From Symbiodinium natans (taxonomy: Eukaryota > Sar > Dinophyceae > Suessiales > Symbiodiniaceae), in contig CAJNDS010001624.1 in the NCBI GenBank assembly GCA_905221605.1, positions 455,501 through 519,500 on the forward strand: a stretch of 64,000 nt of DNA, written 5' to 3'. Made by a program: the position numbers and the translations under genes. This document shows, in pieces, positions 20,955 through 30,099 of this stretch (within the stretch, counting starts at the first letter, position 1; the number at the start of each line of letters is the position of its first letter). The notes under the pieces are model-generated. The model was given only the letters and a program-made list of their open reading frames with translations, was not told the origin of the DNA and made no database searches.

Positions 20955-21059
20955 CAGGCTTTCTGTACTATGCTATCTGACTCATGAGAGCACACCATCG
21001 CAAAAGAATTGCTTCGGCTGTGGGCGCGAAAGCCCCCGACGACCTTCTGCCTACAAAAG

Positions 21060-21187
21060 GGGCTAGAATAACTAGACTAGGTTTCTTTTTTCTGTTTTTT
21101 TTTCTTTTGGGGGGGGGGGGGTAATTCTAATATAATTCTATAGGGACCATAAGGGAATACCATTTGTAATTCTTCCGACCCCGATAT
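21060..21187. mobile_element. MITE family D copy
   Basis: G-run expanded; right end TCTTCCGACCCCGATATTAC. Confidence 0.65.
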
Positions 21188-21278
21188 TACAATTTCGCGG
21201 CCGCTTTGGACCTGGACTTCTGGAAAGTCTTGCTTCTGGCTGTCATGAGGCGCTTGGAGTCTGGATCTTTCCATAGCC
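21188..21278 (+). CDS. Candidate internal exon directly after a MITE D
   Basis: Plus frame contains ALDLDFWKVLLLAVMRRLES and ends at CCTG|GTTTAGGG. The 5' side runs straight out of the right end of a family D MITE; no clear AG was found there, so the boundary is approximate. Confidence 0.45.
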
Positions 21279-21643
21279 TGGTTTAGGGTTTAGGGTTTAG
21301 GGTGTGGGGTGTGGGGTGTGGGGGGCCCAGATCTAAGGCTCCTAGTATGGGTCCTTAACTTAGGTCGCTTCTTACATAACCCTTATATACACTACGCAGA
21401 ACAAGGGCCCATACTGCGGATCCTTATAGACAAGGGTAAGGGAGCATAGTAAGGGCTCACATGGTTCCAAGCTTAGACTAAAAGCCTGAACCCCAAACCC
21501 TAAACCTTAAACCCCCCCCCCCCCCCCAAAAAAAAAAAAAAAAGGAAGCCCTCAAACCCATGGCCTCATCAACCCTTTTCGGGCTCTCGCGTAGGCACTG
21601 GGCGCATTTGGTTGTTGCATGCTCTTTGCAATAAGGGCTCCTA

Positions 21644-21765
21644 CTGGGATGTTCCCCCTTATGCCAACAGTCCTTACAACGGAGTTTCATCCCTAAACCC
21701 TAAACCCTAAACCCTAAACCCTAAACCCCTATTCAGGACTGTTAGTATAAGTGGGAACATCCCAA
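21644..21765. mobile_element. MITE family A copy with CCCTAAA core
   Basis: TGGGATGTTCCCCCTTATGC ... GTTAGTATAAGTGGGAACATCCCAA. The centre is replaced by about five CCCTAAA units (21,691-21,726). Confidence 0.8.
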
Positions 21766-22066
21766 GGTTCCTACATCTAGTCCCCCCGGAAAGGGTCTGG
21801 ACTGTCTTGAGGCTCTCAAGATCTCAAGATCGAACATGCAGCCCCGTTGCCTCAAAGAACTCAGCCCCCCCGAACACTAAGCCTTGTTTAGTCCCAAGGG
21901 CTTCATATACAAAAACTGCGACAAGGTCCAATCCGTCAGGCCCATGCCCCCAAATTTGCCATTCTGACACGCCCTCCCTTGCATATCCACCGAGACACTT
22001 GTCCTGAGCAAGGCGTTCGACCTGCCCCATTCGCGGCTGCACTATGGGTTCAATTGGTCAGGCTAC

Positions 22067-22266
22067 TATTTGCTTAAGAACCCCCCCAAAAAACGCTAAT
22101 GCCTACATTGCCCTTCTGAGGAAGAACATGTTCCATTTTTGGGGGGTTCTTACTTGGAGGTTTATGGGTAGTTATAAGCAGGGTTATAAGTACCTTAGTT
22201 TAGGCCATGATGTAAGTTACCTTACTTATACTTATGACTACACATGAACCTGCAAGTAAGCAAATA
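22067..22266. mobile_element. MITE family E copy interrupted by family C
   Basis: Left end TATTTGCTTAAGAACCCCC; right end reads GGGGGGTTCTTA, then a family C element, then TAAGCAAATA. Without the insert the right end is the exact reverse complement of the left end. Confidence 0.8.
22153..22256. mobile_element. MITE family C nested in family E
   Basis: CTTGGAGGTTTATGGGTAG ... CCATGTGTAG-type interior, ending ACATGAACCTGCAAG. TA flanks both sides. Confidence 0.8.
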
Positions 22267-22313
22267 GTGGGCAGGGGGTTTCTGCCGTCTGCCTCTGGCG
22301 TTAATGAAACCAG

Positions 22314-22386
22314 GGTACATCTCGACGAAGCAACAGACCCAAAGCGACAAAACTCAACCCCACCCCAAAGTCCCCCAATCCAGACG
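22314..22386 (+). CDS. Candidate exon 1 of a linked plus-strand model
   Basis: Acceptor TGAAACCAG; donor CAGACG|GTTTAGGG. The frame that ends in phase 0 reads HLDEATDPKRQNSTPPQSPP. It joins in frame to the exon at 22644 across an intron made almost entirely of two MITEs. Pro/Ser-rich linker texture; no family recognised. Confidence 0.45.
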
Positions 22387-22411
22387 GTTTAGGGAAAGGT
22401 GTTGTTGGTTA

Positions 22412-22529
22412 CAAGGAGGGACCTATTTATACGTAGAGTTTTAAGGACTCTAAATTGGGTTATAAGGATCCTAAACTAGGTTTGCAGTCCCTTAACTATC
22501 GTGAATACAGTAAGGGGGCCCCTTTTTGT
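22412..22529. mobile_element. MITE family B copy inside an intron
   Basis: TTA|CAAGGAGGGACC ... GGGCCCCTTTTTG|TA. Immediately adjoins a family D copy. Confidence 0.75.
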
Positions 22530-22633
22530 AGGGCCCTGAATTGATTAGAATACGGTGTTGGGGGTGTTATTGTAGTATAGTTATAAAGGGACCATAAGGG
22601 AATACTGTTACAAAATATTCCGACCCCTTTACT
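22530..22633. mobile_element. MITE family D copy inside an intron
   Basis: TAGGGCCCTGAATTGATTAG ... ATTCCGACCCCTTTA, followed by CTACACCTCAAG, which is the proposed 3' splice site. Confidence 0.75.
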
Positions 22634-22643
22634 ACACCTCAAG

Positions 22644-22743
22644 CAAATCGAAACCTCCAGCTGCGCCGGCAAAGAGTTACTGGAGCCGGAATCCACGGCA
22701 TCGCGGACGATACGGACCGCCTCGCTTCTTTCCACGTGGCGCG
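22644..22743 (+). CDS. Candidate exon 2 of the linked plus-strand model
   Basis: Acceptor CTACACCTCAAG, donor GCGCG|GTTTAGGG. Phase 0 in, phase 1 out. Contains CAGKELLEPESTASRTIRT. A third possible exon (22806-22831, acceptor ATGGCGCAG, donor TTG|GTTTAGGG) accepts phase 1 and leaves phase 0. Function unknown. Confidence 0.5.
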
Positions 22744-22805
22744 GTTTAGGGTTTAGGGTTTAGGGTTTGGGGTTTGGGGTTTAGGGTTTATTCCGCATGG
22801 CGCAG

Positions 22806-22831
22806 GCAAAGGATGCCGAGCGAGGGACTTG
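22806..22831 (+). CDS. Candidate micro-exon 3 of the linked model
   Basis: 26 bases between CGCAG and GTTTAGGG. Joined to the preceding exon it gives GKGCRARDL with no stop. Very short, so support is mainly the splice motifs and phase. Confidence 0.3.
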
Positions 22832-23141
22832 GTTTAGGGTTAAAAAGTTGAGGTTGCTTCCGGGATGGGCTAGTCTGCCCGACAACCTCTCAAAAAAGGC
22901 CCCTTGCAGGGTTGAGTATGGGGATTTATACGGCCGAATTGCCCATCCCAATTGTGGCAGACACATGTATGCCGCCCCAAAACGTGCTCTCAACAATGCT
23001 ATACGTTTGAAGCGCACTCATATCCTCTATGACCTTCATGTATGTAGCCTTTCTATACAACCTTATAGCAACCTGAACTCAACCTCAATAGAACGTTAGT
23101 ATAACCTTAAACCCTGAACCCCTAAACCCTATACCCTCAAG
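22832..23141. other. Intron-like block with a palindrome
   Basis: GGGATGGGCTAGTCTGCCCG ... CGGCCGAATTGCCCATCCCA (22,862-22,950) is an inverted repeat recurring at about 59,140-59,235 (GATGGGCTATTC ... GAATAGCCCA), a further MITE-like family. Confidence 0.5.
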
Positions 23142-23225
23142 CGTGCAGTGCGCCTGAGGGGGCAGCTTTGCCAGCCGCAGTGCGATCTCTCTGGCGTGGC
23201 CCAGGAGTTCGTGATGTTCCTTGGA
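23142..23225 (-). CDS. Candidate internal exon, helix-like peptide
   Basis: Minus frame contains ELLGHAREIALRLAKLPPQA and runs to GAGG|GTATAGGG. CCCTAAA left, TTTTAGGG right. The plus reading (CDLSGVAQEFVMFLGLLG, donor GGGCAG|GTGCTT) is also open, so the strand is a judgement. Confidence 0.4.
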
Positions 23226-23407
23226 TTGCTGGGCAGGTGCTTCGGGGTTTTAGGGTTTTAGGGTTTAGGGAGTTTGGGTGGGGGATTTAGGCAACTTGAG
23301 TCGGGCAGTCAGCTTTTGGTATCGGTAGGAATGAAGGGTGTCTATCTTGGTTTAAAGTACTTGGTGTCCTATAATATGACCATGGCCCCATGGGGGTTGC
23401 CGCTCTC

Positions 23408-23490
23408 ATACACATGCTTCATGCACCCCTAAACCCTAAACCGTAAACCCTAAACCCTAAACCCTAAACCCTAAACCCTAAACCCGAAAC
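23408..23490 (-). repeat. CCCTAAA array
   Basis: About eleven units, two with substitutions. Confidence 0.9.
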
Positions 23491-23699
23491 GCATGAGGTA
23501 AAAACAGTCTGGGAAGGCCAACCAAACAGCTCGCAACCTCCCTCGAGCCAATCACAGTTCCCTCGAACTTAGAATTTCCTGGCCAATTTCTTGTTTCACC
23601 GTAATCCCGGAACGCTACACCCTGAAATATAAACCCTAAACCCCAAAATCCTAAAGCCCTAAACCCTCAAGCCCTAAACCCTAAACCCGAAACATAAAC

Positions 23700-23793
23700 C
23701 GACTTCTGCCGCGTCACATAGGTGGCCCAGATGAGTCCGCACTTCTCGGCATCGGGGGCTGGCAGCCTAGTGCGCATGGAGACTTCGTGCTCC
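23700..23793 (-). CDS. Candidate internal exon, unknown protein
   Basis: Minus acceptor CTAAAGGAAG, donor TCG|GTTTATGTTTCGGG. The frame contains APDAEKCGLIWATYVTRQKS, strongly protein-like. CCCTAAA left and TTTAGGG right. No family recognised. Confidence 0.55.
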
Positions 23794-23878
23794 CTTCCTT
23801 TAGGGTTTAGCGTTTAGCGTTTAGGGTTTAGGGTTTAGGGTTTAGGGCTACTCCAAAAATCACTGCGCGGGAACCCTA

Positions 23879-24004
23879 CTTGGAGGCTCATGGGTAGCTA
23901 CACTTTATGGGGGGGTTATAAGTACCCCAATTAAGGTTGCAATAGAACTTGCCTTACTTACTCACAACCCTACTTATACCTACCCGTACCAATGAATTCT
24001 CAAG
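23879..24004. mobile_element. MITE family C copy
   Basis: TA|CTTGGAGGCTCATGGGTAG ... AATGAATTCTCAAG|TA. Confidence 0.75.
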
Positions 24005-24129
24005 TAGCAAATCCTAACTCTCGAAACCCTTCTGCAACAGGCTTCAACTCGCCCAGGTCCCATCCCTGAACGCTTTCTCCCTAAACTGAAAATTCTGAGA
24101 ACCCTAAACCCTACGTCCTAAACCCTGAA

Positions 24130-24311
24130 TGATGATGAGGTACTATACTGCCTTCACCCAACTGTATCAACCACCTACCCAAAAAGTAAGAGCCACACAA
24201 CCGCTCTATTTTGGGTGGTGAGCCCTTTTGAGACAGGCTTGCAGAGATCCTCGCGAAGTGTTCATCCTCTTGCTTTGCGCCAGACACCGGCCATGAGGCA
24301 CCCACCGTCAA
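24130..24311 (-). CDS. Candidate exon, unknown protein
   Basis: Minus frame contains KQEDEHFARISASLSQKG and, further on, GSYFLGRWLIQLGEGSIVP before a GGTTTAGG donor at the left. The right edge abuts a MITE (24,312). The whole stretch or only its first half may be exonic. Confidence 0.4.
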
Positions 24312-24490
24312 GGGACTAAAGGAGGGACCCTTACAAGGGGACCTTTCGGGGTTTATTTAGGGGTTGCTGGGGGGCTACGTGGGCAAAAAAGGACTATGCA
24401 AGGTGTACATCAAGATATATATATATATATAGATATACAAACGGGTCGTATAGGGCAAGAAGATGAAGGGTCCCTTCTTGGGTCCTTCCT
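24312..24490. mobile_element. MITE-like element with AT core
   Basis: TAAAGGAGGGACCCTTACAAG ... AAGGGTCCCTTCTTGGGTCC with an (AT)n run; related to 5037-5250. Confidence 0.55.
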
Positions 24491-24548
24491 GATAACACCG
24501 CACCTAAGACAGCGAAGCCAGCCGAAGAGTCCGAAAATAGGGGTACAG

Positions 24549-24617
24549 TGTGGGGGCTGGCCTATCGCCGAGAAGAGCGAGAGGCATTGCACGCCCTGGC
24601 AAGTGCGATGAAGCAGG
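24549..24617 (+). CDS. Candidate internal exon, helix-like peptide
   Basis: Acceptor GGGGTACAG, donor CAGG|GTTTAAGG. The plus frame reads WGLAYRREEREALHALASAM, a typical long-helix sequence. No family recognised. Confidence 0.5.
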
Positions 24618-24861
24618 GTTTAAGGTTGAAGGGACGTGGGGGGTTGGGGGTGTCGGTTTTGGGTGTAGGGTTGAGGGTGTTGGAATCCGATGAAAGGCCT
24701 TCTGTTCGGTTTGTTTAAGGACATCCGTGGCACTGGGTGGAAGGATAATCATGATACATGCGGGCACAACGAACCCTAAACCCTAAACCCTGAACCCCAA
24801 ACCCTAAACCCTAAACCCTAAACCCTAAACCCTAAGCCCTAAACCCTACTCAAACTTTCAG

Positions 24862-24961
24862 GGCTGTAGCGGCTTAGAGTCTTCAATCTCCTGTCCGATG
24901 CTGTCTGGATGCGCAAAATACCATGAATGTGGGGTGTTCAGTGTGGCTGCTTCTCAGAAAG
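24862..24961 (+). CDS. Candidate internal exon, Cys-rich peptide
   Basis: Acceptor AAACTTTCAG, donor GAAAG|GTTTTTT. The open frame contains CPMLSGCAKYHECGVFSVAA. CCCTAAA left and TTTAGGG right. Family not recognised. Confidence 0.45.
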
Positions 24962-25050
24962 GTTTTTTTTTCACTCCTGCACAGAAAGGGTTTAGGGTTT
25001 AGGGTTTAGGGCTTAGGGTTTAGGGTTTAGGGTTTAGGTTTTAGGGTTTA

Positions 25051-25166
25051 GGGGCCGCCCTAGCTATAAGTAGATTTATCAGGACCCTAAATTGGGTTAT
25101 AAGGATCCTAAACTAGGTTCTCAGTCCCTTCACTATGATTCGCATAGCAAGGGGGGCCCCTCCTTG
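25051..25166. mobile_element. MITE family B copy
   Basis: Left end worn; right end GGGGGGCCCCTCCTTG|TA. Confidence 0.7.
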
Positions 25167-25214
25167 TAGGGGCTCAGGTTCGACACAGAAGGGTGTAGCA
25201 GATTTTGCATTTAG

Positions 25215-25496
25215 GGTTTAAGGGCTGCGGACATCTGCGCTCGCGAGCATGAGCAGTCCAAACTGCAAAGCTGCCCTTCCCTGACGCTCTGTGCCGCCCG
25301 GGCTCCCCTTACTGTTGATTAGCAGGGAACCTGGCTGGGAATTCGGGCCCGATAAAAACACACAAAATGACATAAACCCGCAGTGAGGCTCAGGACGGAA
25401 CCTCGCCCTATCCTCCGCACGAGCTGCCATGTACAGCCCAGATCTGGACAGATGCCCTCGGCGCTGGAGATGCAGCACATGCAGAGATATCATATC
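25215..25496 (-). CDS. Possible minus-strand exons, unknown protein
   Basis: An open frame runs through this region. Segments HLQRRGHLSRSGLYMAARAE and TERQGRAALQFGLLMLASAD look protein-like, the second ending at a stop. They may be two exons of one gene; intron boundaries are not clear. Confidence 0.3.
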
Positions 25497-25637
25497 GGGC
25501 CCTGAACCATTCGAACATTTTTTGAGGCGGGGGGGTATTAGCGACTTTTTCTTTTGTTGGGGGGGGGGGGGGGTTATTATCCTAAATTGATAAAGCGACC
25601 ATAAGAGAATGCTGTTAGTAAATATTCCGACCCCTTT
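25497..25637. mobile_element. MITE family D copy
   Basis: GGGCCCTGAACCATTCG start, long G-run, end ATTCCGACCCCTTTATT, again followed by ACACCTCAAG as at 22,634-22,643. Confidence 0.65.
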
Positions 25638-25647
25638 ATTACACCTC

Positions 25648-25745
25648 AAGAGATGTACACCTCATGGGACACGCCATGTGTGCGACGCAGGGAATCTGTG
25701 CCAACTGAAGTGCAAACGGAGATGCAAACTGGCCTCTGCCTTTTG
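25648..25745 (+). CDS. Candidate exon after a MITE D
   Basis: Starts after TACACCTCAAG. Two plus frames are open: one contains RRRESVPTEVQTEMQTGLC, the other RHVCDAGNLCQLKCKRRC. A donor may lie at GTAATG near 25,757. Frame undecided. Confidence 0.35.
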
Positions 25746-26011
25746 ACTCCCGCAAGCGTAATGAGACATGCTCCTAGGGTTTTAGGGTAACACCCTAAAA
25801 TTAAACCCTACACCCCCCCACCCCGCTAAACCCTAAACCCTGAACCCTAAACCCTAAACCCTAGAGGGTATTACAATGTGATGTCATGATCTGGGCATTT
25901 GACGGTTTAGAGAGCTTGTGCGCCGAATGACCCTGAACCTTGTTTGAACCTGGAAGCTCCTATACCCTACACCCTAAACCCTAAAACCTAAACCCTAAAC
26001 CCTAAACTTAC

Positions 26012-26188
26012 AATATCTTAAGAGACCCTCAATGCATAGCAGAAGCCAGCCATCTGTTGAAGACCCAAGCACCAGCGTCGGCGTGAAGGTCAGCACAAAG
26101 TAGGCCGAGCGAGCCGCGATGGTGATGTCTGTCGCCAAGGCTACGCCGACTCCTCCTCCATGCGTGGGACCCAAAATCCCACAAGTTG
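26012..26188 (-). CDS. Enoyl-CoA hydratase/isomerase (crotonase)-like exon
   Basis: Minus frame contains HGGGVGVALATDITIAARSA followed by YFVLTFTPTLVLGSS and DGWLL. This matches the crotonase-fold core: the GGG.G.ALA.D..IA segment forms part of the oxyanion hole and the next strand resembles F.....LG..PD.G. The product would act on acyl-CoA substrates, for example the hydration step of beta-oxidation, but members of this family differ widely in reaction. The exon ends at ATT|GTAAGT, a perfect consensus donor, and the intron continues directly as TTTAGGG repeats in gene orientation. The acceptor side is approximate. Only one exon of the gene was identified. Confidence 0.6.
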
Positions 26189-26579
26189 CATGAAGGGCTT
26201 AGGGTTTAGGGTTTTAGGGTTCTACGGTTTAAGGGTTTAAGGGTTTAGGGTGTATGGGCTGCTATTGGAAGGCCCCAAGACCCACCGAAGCATGATAGAA
26301 AAACTCCCTGCCCAGATTTCTCACTCTCTTGGCTCAGGATTTAGGGTTCCTTATTGAATTGAAGAACTTAAATAAAACAGAACTCGCCAATGGGTGATGC
26401 CACTGCCACACCGCACAAGCCGTTTACGTGGCACGGGCACTGAACATTTCTCAGCTGATCCCAAGCTCCAGTGCAGTCAGAGGCAAGTGGAGATACCAAA
26501 TACACCACTTAATGTTTAAACGCATGTTTCTTTCAGGGTTTTGAGCAGGGCTTAAGGGGGGGGAGCGGGGTAACACATC

Positions 26580-26696
26580 CCTATATATATCCACACATAT
26601 ATTCTTATATGTAAAGATTTATCCATTATGTGTAATGAACGACATGTTAACAAATGAAAAACACATGTAATATGTATATATATATATATATACATG

Positions 26697-26739
<43 letters not shown>

Positions 26740-26785
26740 GTACATTAGACATAGTCATATGCACACATATGTACATATATAAACT
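26580..26785. repeat. AT/TATG microsatellite
   Basis: Long alternating AT with ATGT interruptions; open frames made of Tyr/Ile/Met are spurious. Confidence 0.9.
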
Positions 26786-26845
26786 CTGCGCAAAAAAAGA
26801 TGTAAAACCCAAAGCCCAAACAGCCTCCCTCGCCTCCTGCTGCAG

Positions 26846-26891
26846 GTCCCTGCACCACCGCCAGCGTCGGCTTCGGAAAGCTGCGCAGCTC
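26846..26891 (+). CDS. Candidate short exon, basic peptide
   Basis: Acceptor CCTGCTGCAG; donor CCT|GTTTAGGGG. Frame SLHHRQRRLRKAAQLL. TTTAGGG follows at once. Confidence 0.35.
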
Positions 26892-27057
26892 CTGTTTAGG
26901 GGTTGCGGGTTTAGGGTTTAGGGTTAGGGTCTGTTTAGGGTTTAGGGTTGCCGGTTTAGGGTTTAGGGGGTTGCAGGGTAGGTATATGGGTTCATAGGGA
27001 TCGAGGGTTTCCCAGGTTTAGGGTTCAGAGGGATACTTATAGGGTTTCGGGTTAAGG

Positions 27058-27281
27058 CCAAATGGTTGCATAGGGTATGGGGCCGAGGACCGAGGTTCGG
27101 AGACGATCGCTAATGACTCCTCCCAGTTTCTGATTCTGCCGGTTTGTTTTTCCCTCCTGCACAGCTGTCGGGCTTTGGGGTAGCTTTGAGGTTTGGGGCT
27201 CGGCTCGGCAGCACCCACTCGGCTTGACAGGGCGCGTGGAATAGGATGATTTGAATTCTTGAACATATCCGGAGACGTCAT
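27058..27281 (-). CDS. Candidate exon, unknown protein
   Basis: Long minus open frame (about 74 codons before it enters telomere-like sequence) containing KARQLCRREKQTGRIRNWEE and EPRSSAPYPMQPFG. Longer than most islands here. Boundaries uncertain, no domain recognised. Confidence 0.4.
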
Positions 27282-27479
27282 CGTAGTAGCTGATGGGTTT
27301 GCGGATATTGCATGGGAACTATGCTAGGTTCTGGGTGTGTAGATTTTCTAGAGGCTATAGGCACATCTATCTCGTTTAGAATTGGGCGCGCCCGTCCTCG
27401 ATGAAGGGGTTCCACTCCTGCTGCCCATGCTGAGCTGTGGAAATCCGGTCAAAAAGGGGTTCAGGTTGGCTGCGTGTCG

Positions 27480-27640
27480 TAGTTTACTTAGTTCTGCTAG
27501 TACTACTATATTGCTACGAAGTCTAGCAATATTTCTATTACTACTGTTGCTTTCTGCTATTACTACCATATTGCTACGAGGTTTCTATTATTACTACTGA
27601 TACGAATACTATCATTGTTGCTTCTATATACTGCTGACTC
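27480..27640. repeat. Degenerate trinucleotide (CTA/TTA)n tract
   Basis: Imperfect CTATTACTACTGTTG-type triplets including ATATTGCTACGA twice. Open frames rich in Leu/Tyr on plus and Asn/Ser on minus result from the triplet period. Confidence 0.75.
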
Positions 27641-27837
27641 CACTTCGCCCAGTGCCTCGGCTCGTGCTAAGGGTCTTCAGTCTTCGGTTAAGACCGGATC
27701 GCGGCACTGTTATTCATACAGAGACCCTAAACCCTAAACCCTAAACCCCAAACCCTGGACTATCATTCCATACTCCTGGAAGCATGCCATGGCCACAGGC
27801 AAACACCGGCACCGAAAGAACGCAACCTTGGGATGAT

Positions 27838-27940
27838 CCCCCTCATACTAACAGCTCCTTATTGGGGATTATCGTACCCCCGTATTGTCATCCCCACTAA
27901 GGACTGTTAAAATAAGGGGGAACAATGGGGAACACCCCAA
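27838..27940. mobile_element. MITE family A copy
   Basis: TTGGGATGATCCCCCTCATACT ... AATAAGGGGGAACAATGGGG; right end has a small duplication (GGGGAACA twice). Confidence 0.75.
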
Positions 27941-28169
27941 ACCCCACACGATGTTTCAACCGAGAATTCTGAAGCCCACAGAGCTTCGCTGGAGAGCATG
28001 GCGAAAGCCCATCAATGCAGAATGCTGATCCACGATACGCGGTCGGCTACATAGCATAAGCCGCCCGCGCTCAACAACTACACTTTGCAATAACCACATC
28101 CCAAAAACAAAATCCTTGTATATTCCGAGGTTTTGGGACCGTGTGAATCTCTCCCTAAACCCTACGAGG

Positions 28170-28264
28170 CCTCCTGCATGGAGTTGTCGGGCTTCGCAGG
28201 GGCTTTCGCGGGCGCGGAGGGCGTGTCCGGCGTGTCCGAGAAAGCTGGCCGCAGAGATCACCCG
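28170..28264 (+). CDS. Candidate exon, strand uncertain
   Basis: CCCTAAA left, CCCG|GTTTAGGG right. Plus frame contains MELSGFAGAFAGAEGVSGVS. The minus frame is also open (ISAASFLGHAGHALRARESP). I prefer plus because of the donor. Confidence 0.35.
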
Positions 28265-28444
28265 GTTTAGGGTTTAGGGTACCAGCCCCCCGCCCCCCCC
28301 CCCACACGTGAATACGTTTGAGTTGGAAAGTCTGATGATTTTGAGCTTTTGGGAAGGGATCAGGCAGCAGTAGCTTGATCATACGATGTGTTCATCTTCT
28401 TGGCTGCTTGGTTGCTTTGGTTCCTGGGGGGGCTTCTGGTTGTA

Positions 28445-28547
28445 CCTGAAGGTTCATGGGTCGTTAGAAGTAGGTTTACAAGCAAGGTACCCTTGATTAT
28501 AACCATGATTCAGGTACGCTACTTACAGCTATCCATGAACCTTCAAG
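28445..28547. mobile_element. MITE family C copy
   Basis: CTGAAGGTTCATGGGTCG ... ATCCATGAACCTTCAAG|TA. Confidence 0.75.
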
Positions 28548-28639
28548 TAGGGCCATCACGTGCACCATTAGGGCCTTCACTTTCGCCTCTGGGCTCATAG
28601 GGATGCTCGCATCTTAGGGCTTGAGGTTTAGGCTCCATC

Positions 28640-28760
28640 TTAGTATGGTCCCCTACCTTCCTTAAAGGGTTCTGAAGTATGGGCCCTTAGGTTTTAGAGG
28701 GTATAAGGCTTCCCCATTCTTAAGGGCACAGATGAACGGACCATGTAACTACCCCAAGAC
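28640..28760. mobile_element. MITE-like element (GGGCCCTT family)
   Basis: TAGTATGGTCCCCTACCTTC and AGTATGGGCCCTTAG; related sequences are near 8,745-8,815, 12,190-12,250 and 21,340-21,470. Confidence 0.5.
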
Positions 28761-29028
28761 TATAAGGTTGCTCTCAGGGCTTCGAGGCCGTGTGGGTCCG
28801 CTTCGGTAGGGTAGAACGTTAGAGCGAAGCCCTGGGCAATCTTGGCTTTTTAAACCCTAAACCGCAGCTTTGCAAAGTGTGCCTCTGGTAAGACGCACTA
28901 GATCTGTAGAAGCCGAGAGGCGGGACGCCCTGAACCCCCCAAAACCAGCAGCCCTCTGCAGAATACCCCTCAAACACCTTGCCGCCCCAGAATTCCAGAC
29001 CCTCAAAACCTGCCCCTAAACCCTAAAA

Positions 29029-29142
29029 AAGGAGCCCTTGGTACATTAGCTGTAGTTTAAGGACGTATAACCTACCTTAGGATCCTTACAACCCAATTTA
29101 GGGTCCTTCTAACTCTAAGTAAAACTAGGGGGCCCCTCCTTG
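29029..29142. mobile_element. MITE family B copy
   Basis: AAGGAGCCCTTGGTACATTAG ... GGGGGCCCCTCCTTG|TA. Confidence 0.7.
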
Positions 29143-29684
29143 TATGAACTGCAACCCCTATAAGCATCCCTAACTAACTAAACTACTCCAAACCTAAGCC
29201 AAAGTGGAACCCTAAACCCTAAACCCTAAACCCTCAGGGACCCCCCAAAGTCGCCTTTGGTATTCAGGTCCGCCCCAGCGCAGAATCCACGCCCCGCGGC
29301 ACAGAGCACCAGCGCCTTTCAAGCGAAGCTTGTTCAAAACCATGGGCTCCCCCTTTGCGATACCAAAAAACCCTATACCCTAAACCCCAAGTGGCCCGAA
29401 GCTAGACTTAAGGTTAGCGCTGCTTCTTGGTGTTTATGCGGCGCAAGTAAGGTCGAAGGTTGAGGGTCCCTAAAGCCCAAGTCCTGTACCGGAAATCAAG
29501 CTTAGGTATGAGGAGCTGCTAAGGAGTCTAGCTTTAAGCTCCCTGAGCACAGCAAGACACCCAAACTTTAGCGCGCCAACTCCGCACCTGTTACAGTGGT
29601 GGCATGCACAAACACCCTGCTGGAAGCCCTAAACCCTAAACCCTAAACCCTAAACCCTAAACCCTAAACCCTAAACCCAAAGCA
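29143..29684. other. Two weak plus-strand exon islands
   Basis: 29,267-29,370 (acceptor TTGGTATTCAG; contains AAQSTSAFQAKLVQNHG) and 29,412-29,447 (KVSAASWCLCGA, donor CAA|GTAAGG). Both follow CCCTAAA repeats; neither is linked to a known family. A CCCTAAA array is at 29,625-29,678. Confidence 0.3.
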
Positions 29685-29817
29685 TGATAAGCATGTTCGC
29701 GGGGAGATCTAAAACTCAGGGGGGCTTGAACACGCTTAACGGCCAATGCTGGGATTCCATGCAGCCACTGACAAAAAACTGGCTTGCTGCCATATCCCTA
29801 CCCCTTTTGAACCCGGG
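29685..29817 (+). CDS. Candidate exon, unknown protein
   Basis: Directly after the CCCTAAA array. Plus frame begins MISMFAGRSKTQGG and continues NTLNGQCWDSMQPLTKNWLA to a CCCGG|GTACCT donor. Could be a first coding exon. No domain recognised. Confidence 0.4.
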
Positions 29818-29980
29818 TACCTGCCAGCGAGGAAGCAAAACCCTAAACCCTAAACCCTCAACCCTAAACCCTAAACCTGAGCATCCCTTGGATGCTCCCG
29901 GACTTAGGTGCTGTCCCCACCAGCCCGATGATTGCTCACATCACCACAGATCATTTCCCAAGATCGCAGCAAAACCTGTC

Positions 29981-30079
29981 CAAGGAGGGCCCCACTAGTT
30001 ATACGTAGAGTTATAAGGATCCTAAGTTAGGTTATTAAGTCCCTGAACTATAGTTAATATCGTAAGGGGGCCCTTTTTG
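29981..30079. mobile_element. MITE family B copy
   Basis: CAAGGAGGGCCCCACTAG ... GGGGGCCCTTTTTG. Confidence 0.75.
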
Positions 30080-30099
30080 TCCGTGCGGGAATGACCTGT

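Noticed and set aside
26552..26921. Open frames rich in Tyr-Ile
   Set aside because: AT microsatellite translations.
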